From Streptomyces sp. MNU76 (GTDB lineage: Bacteria; Actinomycetota; Actinomycetes; Streptomycetales; Streptomycetaceae), in the NCBI RefSeq assembly GCF_020982545.1, contig NZ_JAJKLK010000019.1, positions 62,001 through 126,000 on the forward strand: a DNA stretch of 64,000 nt, in the 5' to 3' direction. Position 1 is the stretch's first letter. Each line of letters begins with the position of its first letter. Shown piece after piece: positions 1-7,981 of this stretch. The notes under the pieces are model-generated. The model was not told where the DNA came from. It searched no databases and worked only from the letters and a program-made list of their open reading frames with translations. The translations under genes were made by a program, and so were the position numbers.

Positions 1-343
1 GCCGCAGGGTGTGCTGTCTCCAGGAGCGCCAGCCCAGCCAGGCGGCGACCATCACGGCGGTGGGGCCGCGCTGGCCCAGGACGACGTAGTAGTCCAGGAA
101 GGCATGGATCTGCTGCCACTGCTGGTACGGCCGGAAGAACATGATCTGCCAGTCGAGCCGGACCAGCCAGGAGGTGATGACGACGGCCCACACGATGGCG
201 ACGTAGAAGGCCAGGGTGGAGGCGAACAGCACCACCCGGTGGCGGGTCATCACCGGTACATCGATGTGGGCCGGTCGTTCCGGCTCACGGTCCAGCCTGG
301 AGAAGACCCGGTCCAGACGGGTCGGCTTTAGTTCGGTACGCAC
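1..343 (-). CDS. PAP2-like membrane phosphatase, N-terminal part only
   Basis: The gene runs off the left edge, so only about 114 codons are seen. The product begins MRTELKPTRL, has one clear hydrophobic helix (around residues 36-56, ending AVVITSWLV), then a Trp/Tyr-rich amphipathic stretch and the start of a second helix. From memory this N-terminus is that of Streptomyces PAP2-superfamily integral membrane phosphatases. The family's catalytic motifs would lie outside the window, so activity cannot be judged. The GTG start is the first one possible, because an in-frame TGA lies immediately upstream. Confidence 0.65.
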   Translation of the reverse strand, partial: MRTELKPTRLDRVFSRLDREPERPAHIDVPVMTRHRVVLFASTLAFYVAIVWAVVITSWLVRLDWQIMFFRPYQQWQQIHAFLDYYVVLGQRGPTAVMVAAWLGWRSWRQHTLR

Positions 344-571
344 TCAATCGACGTTACAGCGAGTGAGCTCCGACGCGGCGTGAATCACTGGCTTTGTGAT
401 GACGCCGTGATGTGGGATTCCTCTCAGAATGATGTTTATTTCTGCTTAATGACGAACCGTTGCGCCACTCGGCCTTCAATTCCATGGCCCAATACTGAGC
501 AGTCGTTTTGCGGCGCTTTTGAATTCGTTCACCGATTGCTTGCACGGAATTACCCGGCCGCTCGCCGTCCG
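344..571. other. A+T-rich intergenic stretch upstream of the PAP2-like gene
   Basis: Between two minus-strand genes the composition drops visibly in G+C (about 395-535, with runs such as TGATGTTTATTTCTGCTTAATG). It probably holds the promoter and leader of the PAP2-like gene. A 43-codon minus-strand frame starting at an ATG near 483 (MELKAEWRNGSS...) ends near 354, but no ribosome binding site is convincing, so it is not called a gene. Confidence 0.4.
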
Positions 572-1789
572 TCACGGCGGACCGGAGCCATTCAGCCAGA
601 ACGCCCCGTAGACGGCCGACACCGCCGCGACGCCCCCGAGGATCGCCGCTGACCTGGGGGTACGCGCGTCGGCGAGAGCGCGCGCGAGAGGCAGCAGCAG
701 GGGGAAGGCCGGCATCAGCAGCCGGGGCTTCGAGCCGAAGTAGCTCGACGCGCACAGGGCCAGGGCGGTGACGACCCCCGCGTAGACCAGCAACGGGAGC
801 GGCTGCCGCTGACGTACACAGACCGCGTACAGCCAAATGATCAACGCCACTCCGATGATCAGCCCGACCCCCGCCAGGGCCGATGGGAACGACGTGAACT
901 TGTCGGCGACGAAACGGGCGAAGGCGTAGCCGCCGTCGAAGCCGTTGCGCCACCCCGCCTGCACGTCGAGGTAGCCGAGCGGGCCCCCGCCCGTGCGGCG
1001 GCCGACCCAGAGGACGTACCCGAGGGCACCCAGAGGCGCGAGGAGCATCGCGAGAGCGCGCACCCCCGGACGGGCGCCTCCCGATGATTCAGCACTCCGG
1101 TTTCGTACGAACGGGGGAGTGGGGCCGGGGTCCCCGGTGCGCGGGAGGGTGCGTCGGCGCTCTCCCGCGTACGACGCGATCGCCGCCGCCCACACCGCCG
1201 CCACCACCGCGAGCCCCACCGGGCGGGTCAGCCCGGCGAGCGCCGCGAGGACGCCCGCCGTCACCCAGCGGCCGGTGAGGACGGCGTACAGCGACCATGC
1301 GGCCAGCGCGGTGAACAGGGACTCCGTGTACGCCATCGACTGCACGACGCCGACCGGCAGCACCGCCCACAGCAGCACCGCGCACACGCCGACCCGGCGC
1401 CCGTACACCCGGTCCGCGACCGCAAAGATCCCCCAGGCCGCGGCGAGCGAGGCGAGGGTGCCGACGGCGAGACCGGCGTGGGCGTACGACAGCGGGGTCA
1501 CCGCGGACACCGCCCGCTCCAGCCAGGGCAGCAGCGGGAAGAAGGCCAGGTTCGAGTGGACGTCGCCGTTCGGCAGCCGCACCTCGTAGCCGTAACCGAG
1601 CTCGGCGACGCGGGTGTACCAGAGCGAGTCCCAGCGGGCCGACAGCAGCGTCAGGGCGCTCTTGTCGCGTGCCGCGCTCCAGACGGCGAGGACGACGAGG
1701 CCCAGGGCGCGCACGGCCGCGTACCCGAGAAGCGCGGGGGCGGCCCGCCTCAGGAGGGGCGCCGCCGGGCGCGTGGCTAGATCGGTCAC
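572..1789 (-). CDS. PIG-V-family mannosyltransferase-like membrane protein
   Basis: A 405-residue polytopic membrane protein. The motif ARWDSLWYTRVAELGYG near residues 51-67 (WDSxWYxxIAxxGY type) and the multiple helices that follow are typical of the PIG-V / GT-C mannosyltransferase-like proteins of actinobacteria, which transfer sugars from polyprenyl-phosphate donors on the outer face of the membrane. The acceptor is unknown. A hydrophilic insert rich in Arg, Pro and Gly (about residues 207-240) interrupts the helices. The start is GTG with a weak ribosome binding site, and a small palindrome lies directly upstream. Family assignment is fairly sure; substrate is not. Confidence 0.75.
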   Translation of the reverse strand: MTDLATRPAAPLLRRAAPALLGYAAVRALGLVVLAVWSAARDKSALTLLSARWDSLWYTRVAELGYGYEVRLPNGDVHSNLAFFPLLPWLERAVSAVTPLSYAHAGLAVGTLASLAAAWGIFAVADRVYGRRVGVCAVLLWAVLPVGVVQSMAYTESLFTALAAWSLYAVLTGRWVTAGVLAALAGLTRPVGLAVVAAVWAAAIASYAGERRRTLPRTGDPGPTPPFVRNRSAESSGGARPGVRALAMLLAPLGALGYVLWVGRRTGGGPLGYLDVQAGWRNGFDGGYAFARFVADKFTSFPSALAGVGLIIGVALIIWLYAVCVRQRQPLPLLVYAGVVTALALCASSYFGSKPRLLMPAFPLLLPLARALADARTPRSAAILGGVAAVSAVYGAFWLNGSGPP

Positions 1790-1792
1790 GCG

Positions 1793-1805
1793 CTCGATTA
1801 TCGAG
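1793..1805. promoter_or_regulatory. Palindrome next to the PIG-V start codon
   Basis: CTCGATTATCGAG has perfect 6-bp arms around one base and sits 3 bp upstream of the GTG start at 1789, where the ribosome binding site would be expected. It could be an operator or a start-site hairpin. Functional role is inference. Confidence 0.3.
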
Positions 1806-2114
1806 GGCGCCAGGAACCGGCCGGGACGCCGTCACGTGGTGATCCGTGATGGACCGTGACCGAGGGACCACGGACGAGTGATGAAGGAGCCATGGAGGAC
1901 CCGTGGACGGCCCGGGGCGTGGCGTATGCCACACGTCACATCAGGGTTCCATGAGACACCCACCACGTTCCACCGGCGGGAACTCGCGTACGCTGACGGC
2001 TCGCTCGCCTTTCGTTGCGCGGGCCCGGGACCCCGCTCCGCCCGGGCCGTGACCACCGGGGAGTCCCCGCCCCGCTGGTTCCGCCGAACGCGAGAGCATC
2101 TGGGAGGTACGTAC
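1806..2114. other. Divergent intergenic region, PIG-V gene and MFS exporter
   Basis: No gene is supported here. The longer frame reaching back to 1878 has no ribosome binding site and lacks family similarity. The region must hold the exporter's promoter; TTCCAC with TACGCT downstream (around 1968-1995) is the best but weak candidate. Confidence 0.4.
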
Positions 2115-3725
2115 ATGTCCGGGACGCCCACGGCCGGTTCGCGACGCCGTCGGGACACCGGGGCCGGTGCAAACCGCTGGGTCGTCCTCGTCGTCCTCTG
2201 CGTCAGCCTGCTGCTCGTCGCCGTCGACGCCACCGTGCTGCACGTGGCGGTGCCCGCCGTCACCGAGGACATCAAGCCGAGCGCCATGGAGCTGCTCTGG
2301 ATCGTCGATGTCTACCCGCTGGTCTGCGCCTCGCTGCTGATCCTCTTCGGCACGCTCGGCGACCGGGTCGGCCGCAGACGGATCCTGCTCCTCGGCTACG
2401 CCCTCTTCGGCGTCGCCTCCGCCTTTGCCGCCTTCGCGGAGACCCCGCAGGTGCTGATCGCGGCCCGCGCCCTGCTGGGCGTCGGCGGCGCGATGATCAT
2501 GCCCGCGACGCTGTCGATCCTGCGGCAGGTCTTCCCCGACCGCCGCGAACGGGCGCTCGCGATCGGCGTCTGGAGCGCGGTCGCCGCCGTGGGCGCGGCC
2601 GTCGGACCCCTTCTCGGCGGCTTCCTGCTGGAGCACTTCCGGTGGGGTTCGGTCTTCCTCGTCAACATCCCGCTGATGCTGGTCAGTCTGCCGATCGGAC
2701 GGCTGCTGCTGCCCGAGTCGACGGGGGACCGCGACGGCCCCTGGGACGTGATCGGCGCCCTGATGGCCGCGCTCGGGCTCTTCGGCGTCGTCCTCGGCGT
2801 CAAGCGGCTCGGCGGCGGCCATCCGCCGTTCGACCCGGGCACCGCCCTCGCCCTCCTCGGCGGCGCCGCGCTGCTGATCGCGTTCGTCCGGCGGCAGCGG
2901 CGCCGGAAGCATCCGTTGGTCGACCTGCGGATGTTCGCGCGGCCCGCGTTCAGCACCTCCGTCGGCTGCATCGTCCTCGCCATGCTCGCGCTGGTGGGAC
3001 TCGAACTGATCGCCGCGCAGTATCTGCAGCTGGTCCTCGGCCTGTCCCCGCTGGAGACGGGGCTGCGCCTGCTGCCGCTGACCGTCGCCGCGATGGCCGC
3101 GGGGCTCGTCGGCTCCCACATGCTGCACCGCTTCGGACCCCGCCGCATGGTGTCCCTCGGCTTCTGCCTCACCGCCTTCGCGGTCGTCCTGCTGACCGCG
3201 ATGGGACGCCACGACAACGCGGGGCTGCTGCTCGCCGGGTTCGTGCTGCTGGGCTTCGGCCTGGAGACGACCCTGTTCGGGGCGTACGAGTCGATGCTGA
3301 GCGAGGCGCCCGCGTCCTCGGCGGGCGGGGCGGCGGCGATCGGTGAGACCTCCTACCAACTGGGCGCCGGCATCGGGATCGCACTCCTCGGCAGTGTGAT
3401 GAACGCGGCGTACGCGCCTGGACTGTCGTCCGTGCCGGGGGTGCCCAGCTCGGCCTCCCACGCCGCCAGGCACTCGCTGGGCGAGGCGTACGAGGTCGCC
3501 GACCGGCTGGGCGGGCCCTCGGGTGAGGCCCTGCGGCACGCCGCCCGCGACTCCTTCGTCCACGGGCTGCACGTGACACTGCTGGTGAGCGCGGCGCTGC
3601 TCGTCCTCGGCGCGGTGATGGCCCTGCGGCTGCCCCGGGGCATGGAGTGCGGGAACTCCGCGGAGGTGCCGGGGCAGCGGGAGGCGAAGCCGGCTGCGCC
3701 TGTGCGTGCGGAGTCGATGCGCTGA
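2115..3725 (+). CDS. MFS drug exporter, DHA2 (EmrB/QacA) 14-helix family
   Basis: 536 residues with about 14 predicted helices. The N-terminal half shows DHA2 hallmarks: AVDATVLHVAVPAV in helix 1 with its membrane Asp, LLWIVDVYPL in helix 2, the loop motif GTLGDRVGRRRIL (motif A) and a Gly/Ala-rich helix 5 ending GPLLGG (motif C). These are proton-driven exporters of drugs or toxic metabolites; the substrate cannot be read from sequence. The ATG at 2115 is chosen because GGGAGG lies 8 bp upstream and the protein then starts just before helix 1. No TetR or MarR repressor is adjacent. Confidence 0.9.
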   Translation: MSGTPTAGSRRRRDTGAGANRWVVLVVLCVSLLLVAVDATVLHVAVPAVTEDIKPSAMELLWIVDVYPLVCASLLILFGTLGDRVGRRRILLLGYALFGVASAFAAFAETPQVLIAARALLGVGGAMIMPATLSILRQVFPDRRERALAIGVWSAVAAVGAAVGPLLGGFLLEHFRWGSVFLVNIPLMLVSLPIGRLLLPESTGDRDGPWDVIGALMAALGLFGVVLGVKRLGGGHPPFDPGTALALLGGAALLIAFVRRQRRRKHPLVDLRMFARPAFSTSVGCIVLAMLALVGLELIAAQYLQLVLGLSPLETGLRLLPLTVAAMAAGLVGSHMLHRFGPRRMVSLGFCLTAFAVVLLTAMGRHDNAGLLLAGFVLLGFGLETTLFGAYESMLSEAPASSAGGAAAIGETSYQLGAGIGIALLGSVMNAAYAPGLSSVPGVPSSASHAARHSLGEAYEVADRLGGPSGEALRHAARDSFVHGLHVTLLVSAALLVLGAVMALRLPRGMECGNSAEVPGQREAKPAAPVRAESMR

Positions 3726-3820
3726 GTCGCGTCCGGCACCCTCTGCCGGTGCTGGGTGGGCCGCGCATGCGGACGGGTACGGTGGTTAGCGTCGCTAGTT
3801 TTTGAGCCGGAGGTGCACCC

Positions 3821-4990
3821 ATGAGCTTCGACCCCGCCGATCTCCTCGGCCTCGACGATCTGCTCGACCCCGAGGATCTCGCCGTGCGGGACACCGTGCG
3901 CAGCTGGGCAGGGAACCGGGTGCTGCCGTACGTGGCCGAATGGTACGAGCGGGGGGAACTGCCCGAGATCCGGGAGCTGGCGCGGGAGTTGGGGGCGATC
4001 GGCGCCCTCGGGATGTCGCTGGAGGGCTACGGCTGCGCGGGGGCGAGCGCCGTGCAGTACGGGCTCGCCTGTCTGGAGCTGGAGGCCGCGGACTCGGGGA
4101 TCCGGTCGCTCGTCTCCGTGCAGGGGTCGCTCGCGATGTACGCGATCCACCGGTTCGGCAGCGAGGAGCAGAAGCGGACCTGGCTGCCGCGCATGGCCTC
4201 CGGCGAGGTCATCGGCTGCTTCGGGCTGACCGAGCCCGACCACGGCTCCGATCCGGCGTCGATGCGTACGTACGCCAAGCGGGACGGCTCCGACTGGGTC
4301 CTCGACGGGCGGAAGATGTGGATCACCAACGGGTCCGTCGCCGGGGTCGCCGTGGTGTGGGCGCGGACCGAGGAGGGTGTGCGGGGTTTCGTCGTGCCCA
4401 CCGACACGGCCGGGTTCTCCGCGCCGGAGATCAAGCACAAGTGGTCCTTGCGCGCGTCGGTCACCAGTGAACTCGTCCTGGACGGCGTGCGGTTGCCCGC
4501 CGATGCCGTGCTGCCGGAGGTGACGGGGCTGAAAGGCCCGCTGAGTTGTCTCTCGCACGCCCGCTACGGAATCGTGTGGGGCTCGATGGGCGCCGCGCGA
4601 ACCTGTTTCGAGGCGGCCGTCGAATACGCGAAGACGCGGGAGCAGTTCGGGAAACCGATCGGGGCGTTCCAGCTCACCCAGGCCAAACTCGCCGACATGG
4701 CGGTCGAGTTGCACAAGGGGATTCTGCTCGCCCACCACCTGGGGCGGCGGATGGACGCGGGACGGCTCCGTCCCGAACAGATCAGCTTCGGCAAGTTGAA
4801 CAACGTACGCGAGGCGATCGAGATCTGCCGTACCGCCCGGACGATTCTCGGCGCGAACGGGATCTCCCTGGAGTACCCGATCATGCGGCACGCGACGAAT
4901 CTCGAGTCCGTGCTCACCTATGAGGGCACCGTCGAGATGCACCAACTGGTGCTGGGCAAGGCGCTCACCGGACTCGACGCCTTCCGGTGA
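3821..4990 (+). CDS. gcdH: Glutaryl-CoA dehydrogenase (acyl-CoA dehydrogenase family)
   Basis: 389 residues, full length for the acyl-CoA dehydrogenase fold: N-terminal helical domain, beta domain with CFGLTEPDHGSDP and WITNGS (FAD binding), and C-terminal helical domain. RYGIVWGSMGAA and LRASVTSEL are characteristic of glutaryl-CoA dehydrogenases, and the catalytic base is Glu368 in TYEGTVEMHQL. The enzyme oxidises and decarboxylates glutaryl-CoA to crotonyl-CoA in lysine and tryptophan breakdown. GGAGGTG lies 6 bp before the ATG. It stands alone, with no other catabolic gene adjacent. Confidence 0.88.
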   Translation: MSFDPADLLGLDDLLDPEDLAVRDTVRSWAGNRVLPYVAEWYERGELPEIRELARELGAIGALGMSLEGYGCAGASAVQYGLACLELEAADSGIRSLVSVQGSLAMYAIHRFGSEEQKRTWLPRMASGEVIGCFGLTEPDHGSDPASMRTYAKRDGSDWVLDGRKMWITNGSVAGVAVVWARTEEGVRGFVVPTDTAGFSAPEIKHKWSLRASVTSELVLDGVRLPADAVLPEVTGLKGPLSCLSHARYGIVWGSMGAARTCFEAAVEYAKTREQFGKPIGAFQLTQAKLADMAVELHKGILLAHHLGRRMDAGRLRPEQISFGKLNNVREAIEICRTARTILGANGISLEYPIMRHATNLESVLTYEGTVEMHQLVLGKALTGLDAFR

Positions 4991-5043
4991 GCCGCGTCGG
5001 GTGACCCGGGCACCGCAAGGACGGGCCGGCGAGCGGCCCTGCC

Positions 5044-5487
5044 TCAGCTCTGGTTGAAGAAGCCGTCCACCGGACGGCTCGCGACCTCGCCGCTGACGAT
5101 CTCCGTGTCGGCGGGGGTCAGCAGGAACACACGGTTCGACACGCGCTCGATCGACCCGCGCAGACCGAAGATCAGACCGGCCGCGAAGTCGACGACACGC
5201 TTGGCGTCGGCGGGCTCCATGTTCGTGAGGTTCATGATGACGGGGACGCCGTCCCGGAAGAGCTCGCCGATGTGCCGGGCGTCACGGAAGCTGTCCGGCG
5301 TGACCGTACCGATCCGGCGGCCGTGCTCCTGCGCGGACTCGGACGCGACCTTGACACGAGGGTCGGTGACCCAGGCCTCGCCGGAACCGGACTCCCGCTC
5401 ATCGGCGTAGTCGTCGTCGTAGTAACGCTCGTCATCGTTGTCGTCGACGAGGCCAAGCCAGGCACTCGCCTTGCGCACCGATCCCAT
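5044..5487 (-). CDS. SepF-like cell division protein
   Basis: 147 residues. A short N-terminal helix (MGSVRKASAWLGL) is followed by an acidic linker rich in Asp and Tyr (about 15-35) and a C-terminal SepF domain (about 55-140, with TPDSFRDARHIGELFRDG and VVDFAAGLIFGL). SepF links FtsZ to the membrane. Streptomyces carry the dcw-cluster sepF plus two stand-alone paralogues (SflA and SflB). This copy has no ftsZ neighbour and so is most likely a paralogue; I cannot decide which. Its ATG has a GAGGAGG site in the preceding bases. Confidence 0.88.
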   Translation of the reverse strand: MGSVRKASAWLGLVDDNDDERYYDDDYADERESGSGEAWVTDPRVKVASESAQEHGRRIGTVTPDSFRDARHIGELFRDGVPVIMNLTNMEPADAKRVVDFAAGLIFGLRGSIERVSNRVFLLTPADTEIVSGEVASRPVDGFFNQS

Positions 5488-5790
5488 GGACGCCTCCTCT
5501 CGCAGCGGTCTTTCGTGCTTTCCGCATCCCTATCGTCGTCCATGATGCGGATGTCTCGCCAAGTGGATAGACGCCGCACGGGGGTTTCGTGACGGTACTG
5601 GTGCAGAACGAATTCGTCGAGAGTCCATGTGCCCCAAGGGCTCTGCTGTACACACCTGCTGACAGGGAGTGAAATAATATTGTTCGCGGCGTTTGGGTGA
5701 GTCCTGCTGCGTCCGGGTGAACGTTCCGGCGGCTACGATGCGGCGACGCCGACGGGTGTGCGAAGGCGCCGGGAGACACGGGGGAGTGTC
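5488..5790. other. Divergent intergenic region between sepF-like gene and DUF5685 gene
   Basis: No gene is supported. An A+T-rich core (GTGAAATAATATTG, about 5670-5683) lies mid-way and probably separates two divergent promoters. TACGAT at about 5734 is a possible -10 for the plus-strand gene, without a clear -35. Confidence 0.4.
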
Positions 5791-6783
5791 GTGTTCGGAA
5801 TCGTGAGGCCCTGTAGCCATCGGCTGGGCGAGGGGCTGCGGACGCAATGGATGGCGCATCTGTGCGGGCTCTGCCTCGCACTGCGCGGCGATCATGGACA
5901 GTTCGCTCGGATCGTCACCAATTATGACGGTTTGCTGGTCTCGGTTCTGACGGAGGCTCAGGCCGAGCGCACCACCGACCGGCGGCGCACCGCCGGACCC
6001 TGCCCGCTGCGCGGGATGCGCACCGCCTCCGTGGCGCGGGGTGAGGGCGCGCGGCTCGCCGCCGCCGTCTCGCTGGTGCTCGCCTCGGCCAAGGTCCGTG
6101 ACCATGTCGCCGATGGGGATGGACTGCTCGCGCGCAAGCCGGTGGCGCACGCCGCGCGCCGGATCGCGACCAACTGGGGGCGCGCGGGGGCGCGTACGGG
6201 AGCGGACATCGGGTTCGACACGGCGGTGCTGGTCGACTCCGTGGACCGGCAGCTCGGGATCGAGGCGCTCGTCGGCCCCGGCACCCCGCTGCTGACGGTC
6301 ACCGAACCGACCGAGACGGCGACCGCGGCGGCGTTCGCGCACACCGCGATCCTGGCCGGACGGCCGGGCAACGCCGAACCGCTCGCCGAGGCCGGACGCC
6401 TCTTCGGGCGGCTCGCCCATCTGCTGGACGCGGTGGAGGACCGGGCCGCCGACGCCGCCGCCGGCGCGTGGAACCCGCTGACCGCCACCGGCACCTCCCT
6501 CACCGAGGCCCGAAGGCTCGCCGACGACGCCCTGCACGGCATCCGCCTCGCCCTGCGCGAGGCCGAGTTCGTCGACGGCAAGCTCACCCATCTGCTCCTG
6601 GTGCACGAGCTGCGCAGGTCGGTGGACCGCGCGTTCGGGGCCGTGCCGACGTGCTCCGCGCATCGGCCGGGCGGGGCGCACCAGCAGGGGGCGGTGCCGG
6701 GCAATCCGTACGCGGGGAGCGGCGGACACCCGTATGCCGGCGGTGGGGAATCCGTTCGGTGGCGGCGGCGCGGGCCACGGTGA
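5791..6783 (+). CDS. DUF5685-family protein, frame-broken near its C-terminus
   Basis: Starts VFGIVRPCSHRLGEG from a GTG with GGGGGAG 5 bp upstream; this N-terminus with its paired Cys (LCGLCLAL) is that of the Streptomyces DUF5685 family, described for some members as nucleotide-binding. The family normally ends in a Gly/Pro-rich linker and a very Cys-rich tail. Here the frame leaves the expected one at about 6745: the plus-one frame continues GNPFGGGGAGHGEGGR, while the original frame stops at 6783. The expected Cys-rich tail resumes in the original frame after 6790. Two nearby indels in G-rich DNA, real or artefactual, would explain this. Confidence 0.7.
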   Translation: MFGIVRPCSHRLGEGLRTQWMAHLCGLCLALRGDHGQFARIVTNYDGLLVSVLTEAQAERTTDRRRTAGPCPLRGMRTASVARGEGARLAAAVSLVLASAKVRDHVADGDGLLARKPVAHAARRIATNWGRAGARTGADIGFDTAVLVDSVDRQLGIEALVGPGTPLLTVTEPTETATAAAFAHTAILAGRPGNAEPLAEAGRLFGRLAHLLDAVEDRAADAAAGAWNPLTATGTSLTEARRLADDALHGIRLALREAEFVDGKLTHLLLVHELRRSVDRAFGAVPTCSAHRPGGAHQQGAVPGNPYAGSGGHPYAGGGESVRWRRRGPR

Positions 6784-6813
6784 GGGCGGGCGCGGGGCCT
6801 CGGTGGTGGACCG

Positions 6814-6999
6814 GTGCCGCAGCCGCCGCGGCGGCGGGGCTTCTGGGCGGGGTGCGGGATGTTCACACTGCTGTGCTGCACCTGCCAGATGTGTTGTGCG
6901 AAGGAGTACGAGGGTCCCTGGTCCCGGAAGAAGCGCGATGGCATCTGCCGGGACTGCGACTGCTGTGACGCGTGCGAGTGCTGTGGCTGTGATTGCTGA
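6814..6999 (+). pseudogene. Detached Cys-rich C-terminal tail of the DUF5685 protein
   Basis: The frame reads PQPPRRRGFWAGCGMFTLL followed by a tail with more than a dozen cysteines (CCTCQMCCAKEYEGPW ... CCDACECCGCDC) up to the TGA at 6997. This is the expected end of the upstream gene and is separated from it only by the TGA at 6781 and the two frame changes. It has no ribosome binding site of its own. The Cys pairs suggest metal binding or palmitoyl-like membrane attachment; that is inference. Confidence 0.6.
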
Positions 7000-7100
7000 G
7001 AGGGCAGCCGCGCGGGACCGGGAAAGAGGGGAACGCGTGGATCTCGGTGGCGGGGGACACGCGGCCGAGCCGGGCCACGGCGGGAGGGCCGCGCCGGACC

Positions 7101-7376
7101 ACGGACGGTCCGCTGTACCGGGGCGGCCCCGTCGCCCTCGCCGAGCTCATCGCCGACTGGCACCGGGCCGGGGCCACGGACGGCTTCCCTCTCGTGCCCG
7201 TCGAGCCGCGCCGTGACCTGGAGCGACTCGTCAACGGGACGGTGGCGCTGCTCCAGCACCGTGGACTGTTCCACACCTTCTACCCGGGCGGCACGCTGCG
7301 CGAGCACCTGGGCCTCGCCCGGCCCGCCCACGCGATCACCCGGGCCTCGCCCGGCCCGCCCACCGGCACGTCGTGA
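7101..7376 (+). pseudogene. Relic of an LLM-class flavin monooxygenase, C-terminal end only
   Basis: The frame GPLYRGGPVALAELIADWHRAGATDGFPLVP... RGLFHTFYPGG ... REHLGLARP matches, from memory, the last 80-90 residues of nitrilotriacetate-monooxygenase/SnaA-type flavin-dependent oxidoreductases (AD.I.DW..AGA.DGF ... LQ.RGLFRTEY.G.TLREHLGL). The preceding about 350 residues of such enzymes are absent, because the DUF5685 tail ends only 100 bp upstream. No start codon with a ribosome binding site fits. I read it as a deletion relic. Confidence 0.6.
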
Positions 7377-7981
7377 CAGGGGGACGGTCATGACGGACGG
7401 CCGGCGTACGCGGCTCGCCAAATGGGTCCGTGATCAGGGGGGCTTGCAGGTCATGGATCGGAGGCCGGTCCCCTCCCGCGGCATTCGGGCAGCCGCGCGC
7501 CCGTGTGTCCGGGCGGTCCGGCGGGGGCGATCCGCCGTCCCGGAACCCCGGGTGGCGGAACCGAACGGCTGAACGGCCCAACCCATCAGTTCCGGACACC
7601 CCCGGGCGGTGGACCCGGGTACTCCGACCGGGCGCCTCGGGCGGTGGCCTCCACCGCGGCCGACGATAGTGGTGATCAACGCTTCCGGGCCCTGCGGCCT
7701 GCTCCGACGACCCGTCAGCCGATCCCTCCGGGAGCCGACAAGGATTCACACAGAACCCGCACATATGGCCTGGTGGGATCAACTGGCATGGAGGGCGCGC
7801 CGGTTGGGTTCCGAGAGGCCGAAAGGCACCCTTGCGTGGGTCGGCGGTACGGCCGAATACTTCCCCCCAGCGCCTTGTCAGGGGCACGGCGTGTCCGGAA
7901 TCCGGACCGATGCCCCTGATCTGCGCCTCACGGGCCCCGACCCCACGCGGGCCCCCGACTTCCCTTTGGAGGGAACGAACA
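7377..7981. other. Long intergenic region before the first streptogrisin gene
   Basis: Six hundred bases without a credible gene; short frames here (such as an ATG at 7390) lack family similarity. The 3' half should hold the protease promoter: TTGTCA at 7875-7880 is a possible -35, and a perfect palindrome follows at 7893. Confidence 0.45.
7893..7907. promoter_or_regulatory. 15-bp palindrome upstream of the streptogrisin gene
   Basis: GTCCGGA-A-TCCGGAC is a perfect inverted repeat with 7-bp arms, 75 bp before the protease start and 12 bp downstream of a TTGTCA hexamer. Its position suits an operator. No regulator gene is adjacent, so the partner is unknown. Confidence 0.35.

Noticed and set aside
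455..485. tRNA-like D-arm GGCCGAGTGGCGCAACGG on the minus strand
   Set aside because: No acceptor stem, anticodon arm or T-loop follows; resemblance limited to one arm.
1941..3572. Long minus-strand frame of 543 codons
   Set aside because: Runs antisense over the DHA2 exporter; Arg/Gln/Gly-rich composition with no family similarity is a high-G+C shadow.
7390..7572. Short frame from ATG 7390 (MTDGRRTRLAKW...)
   Set aside because: No ribosome binding site of quality, Arg/Pro-rich, no similarity.
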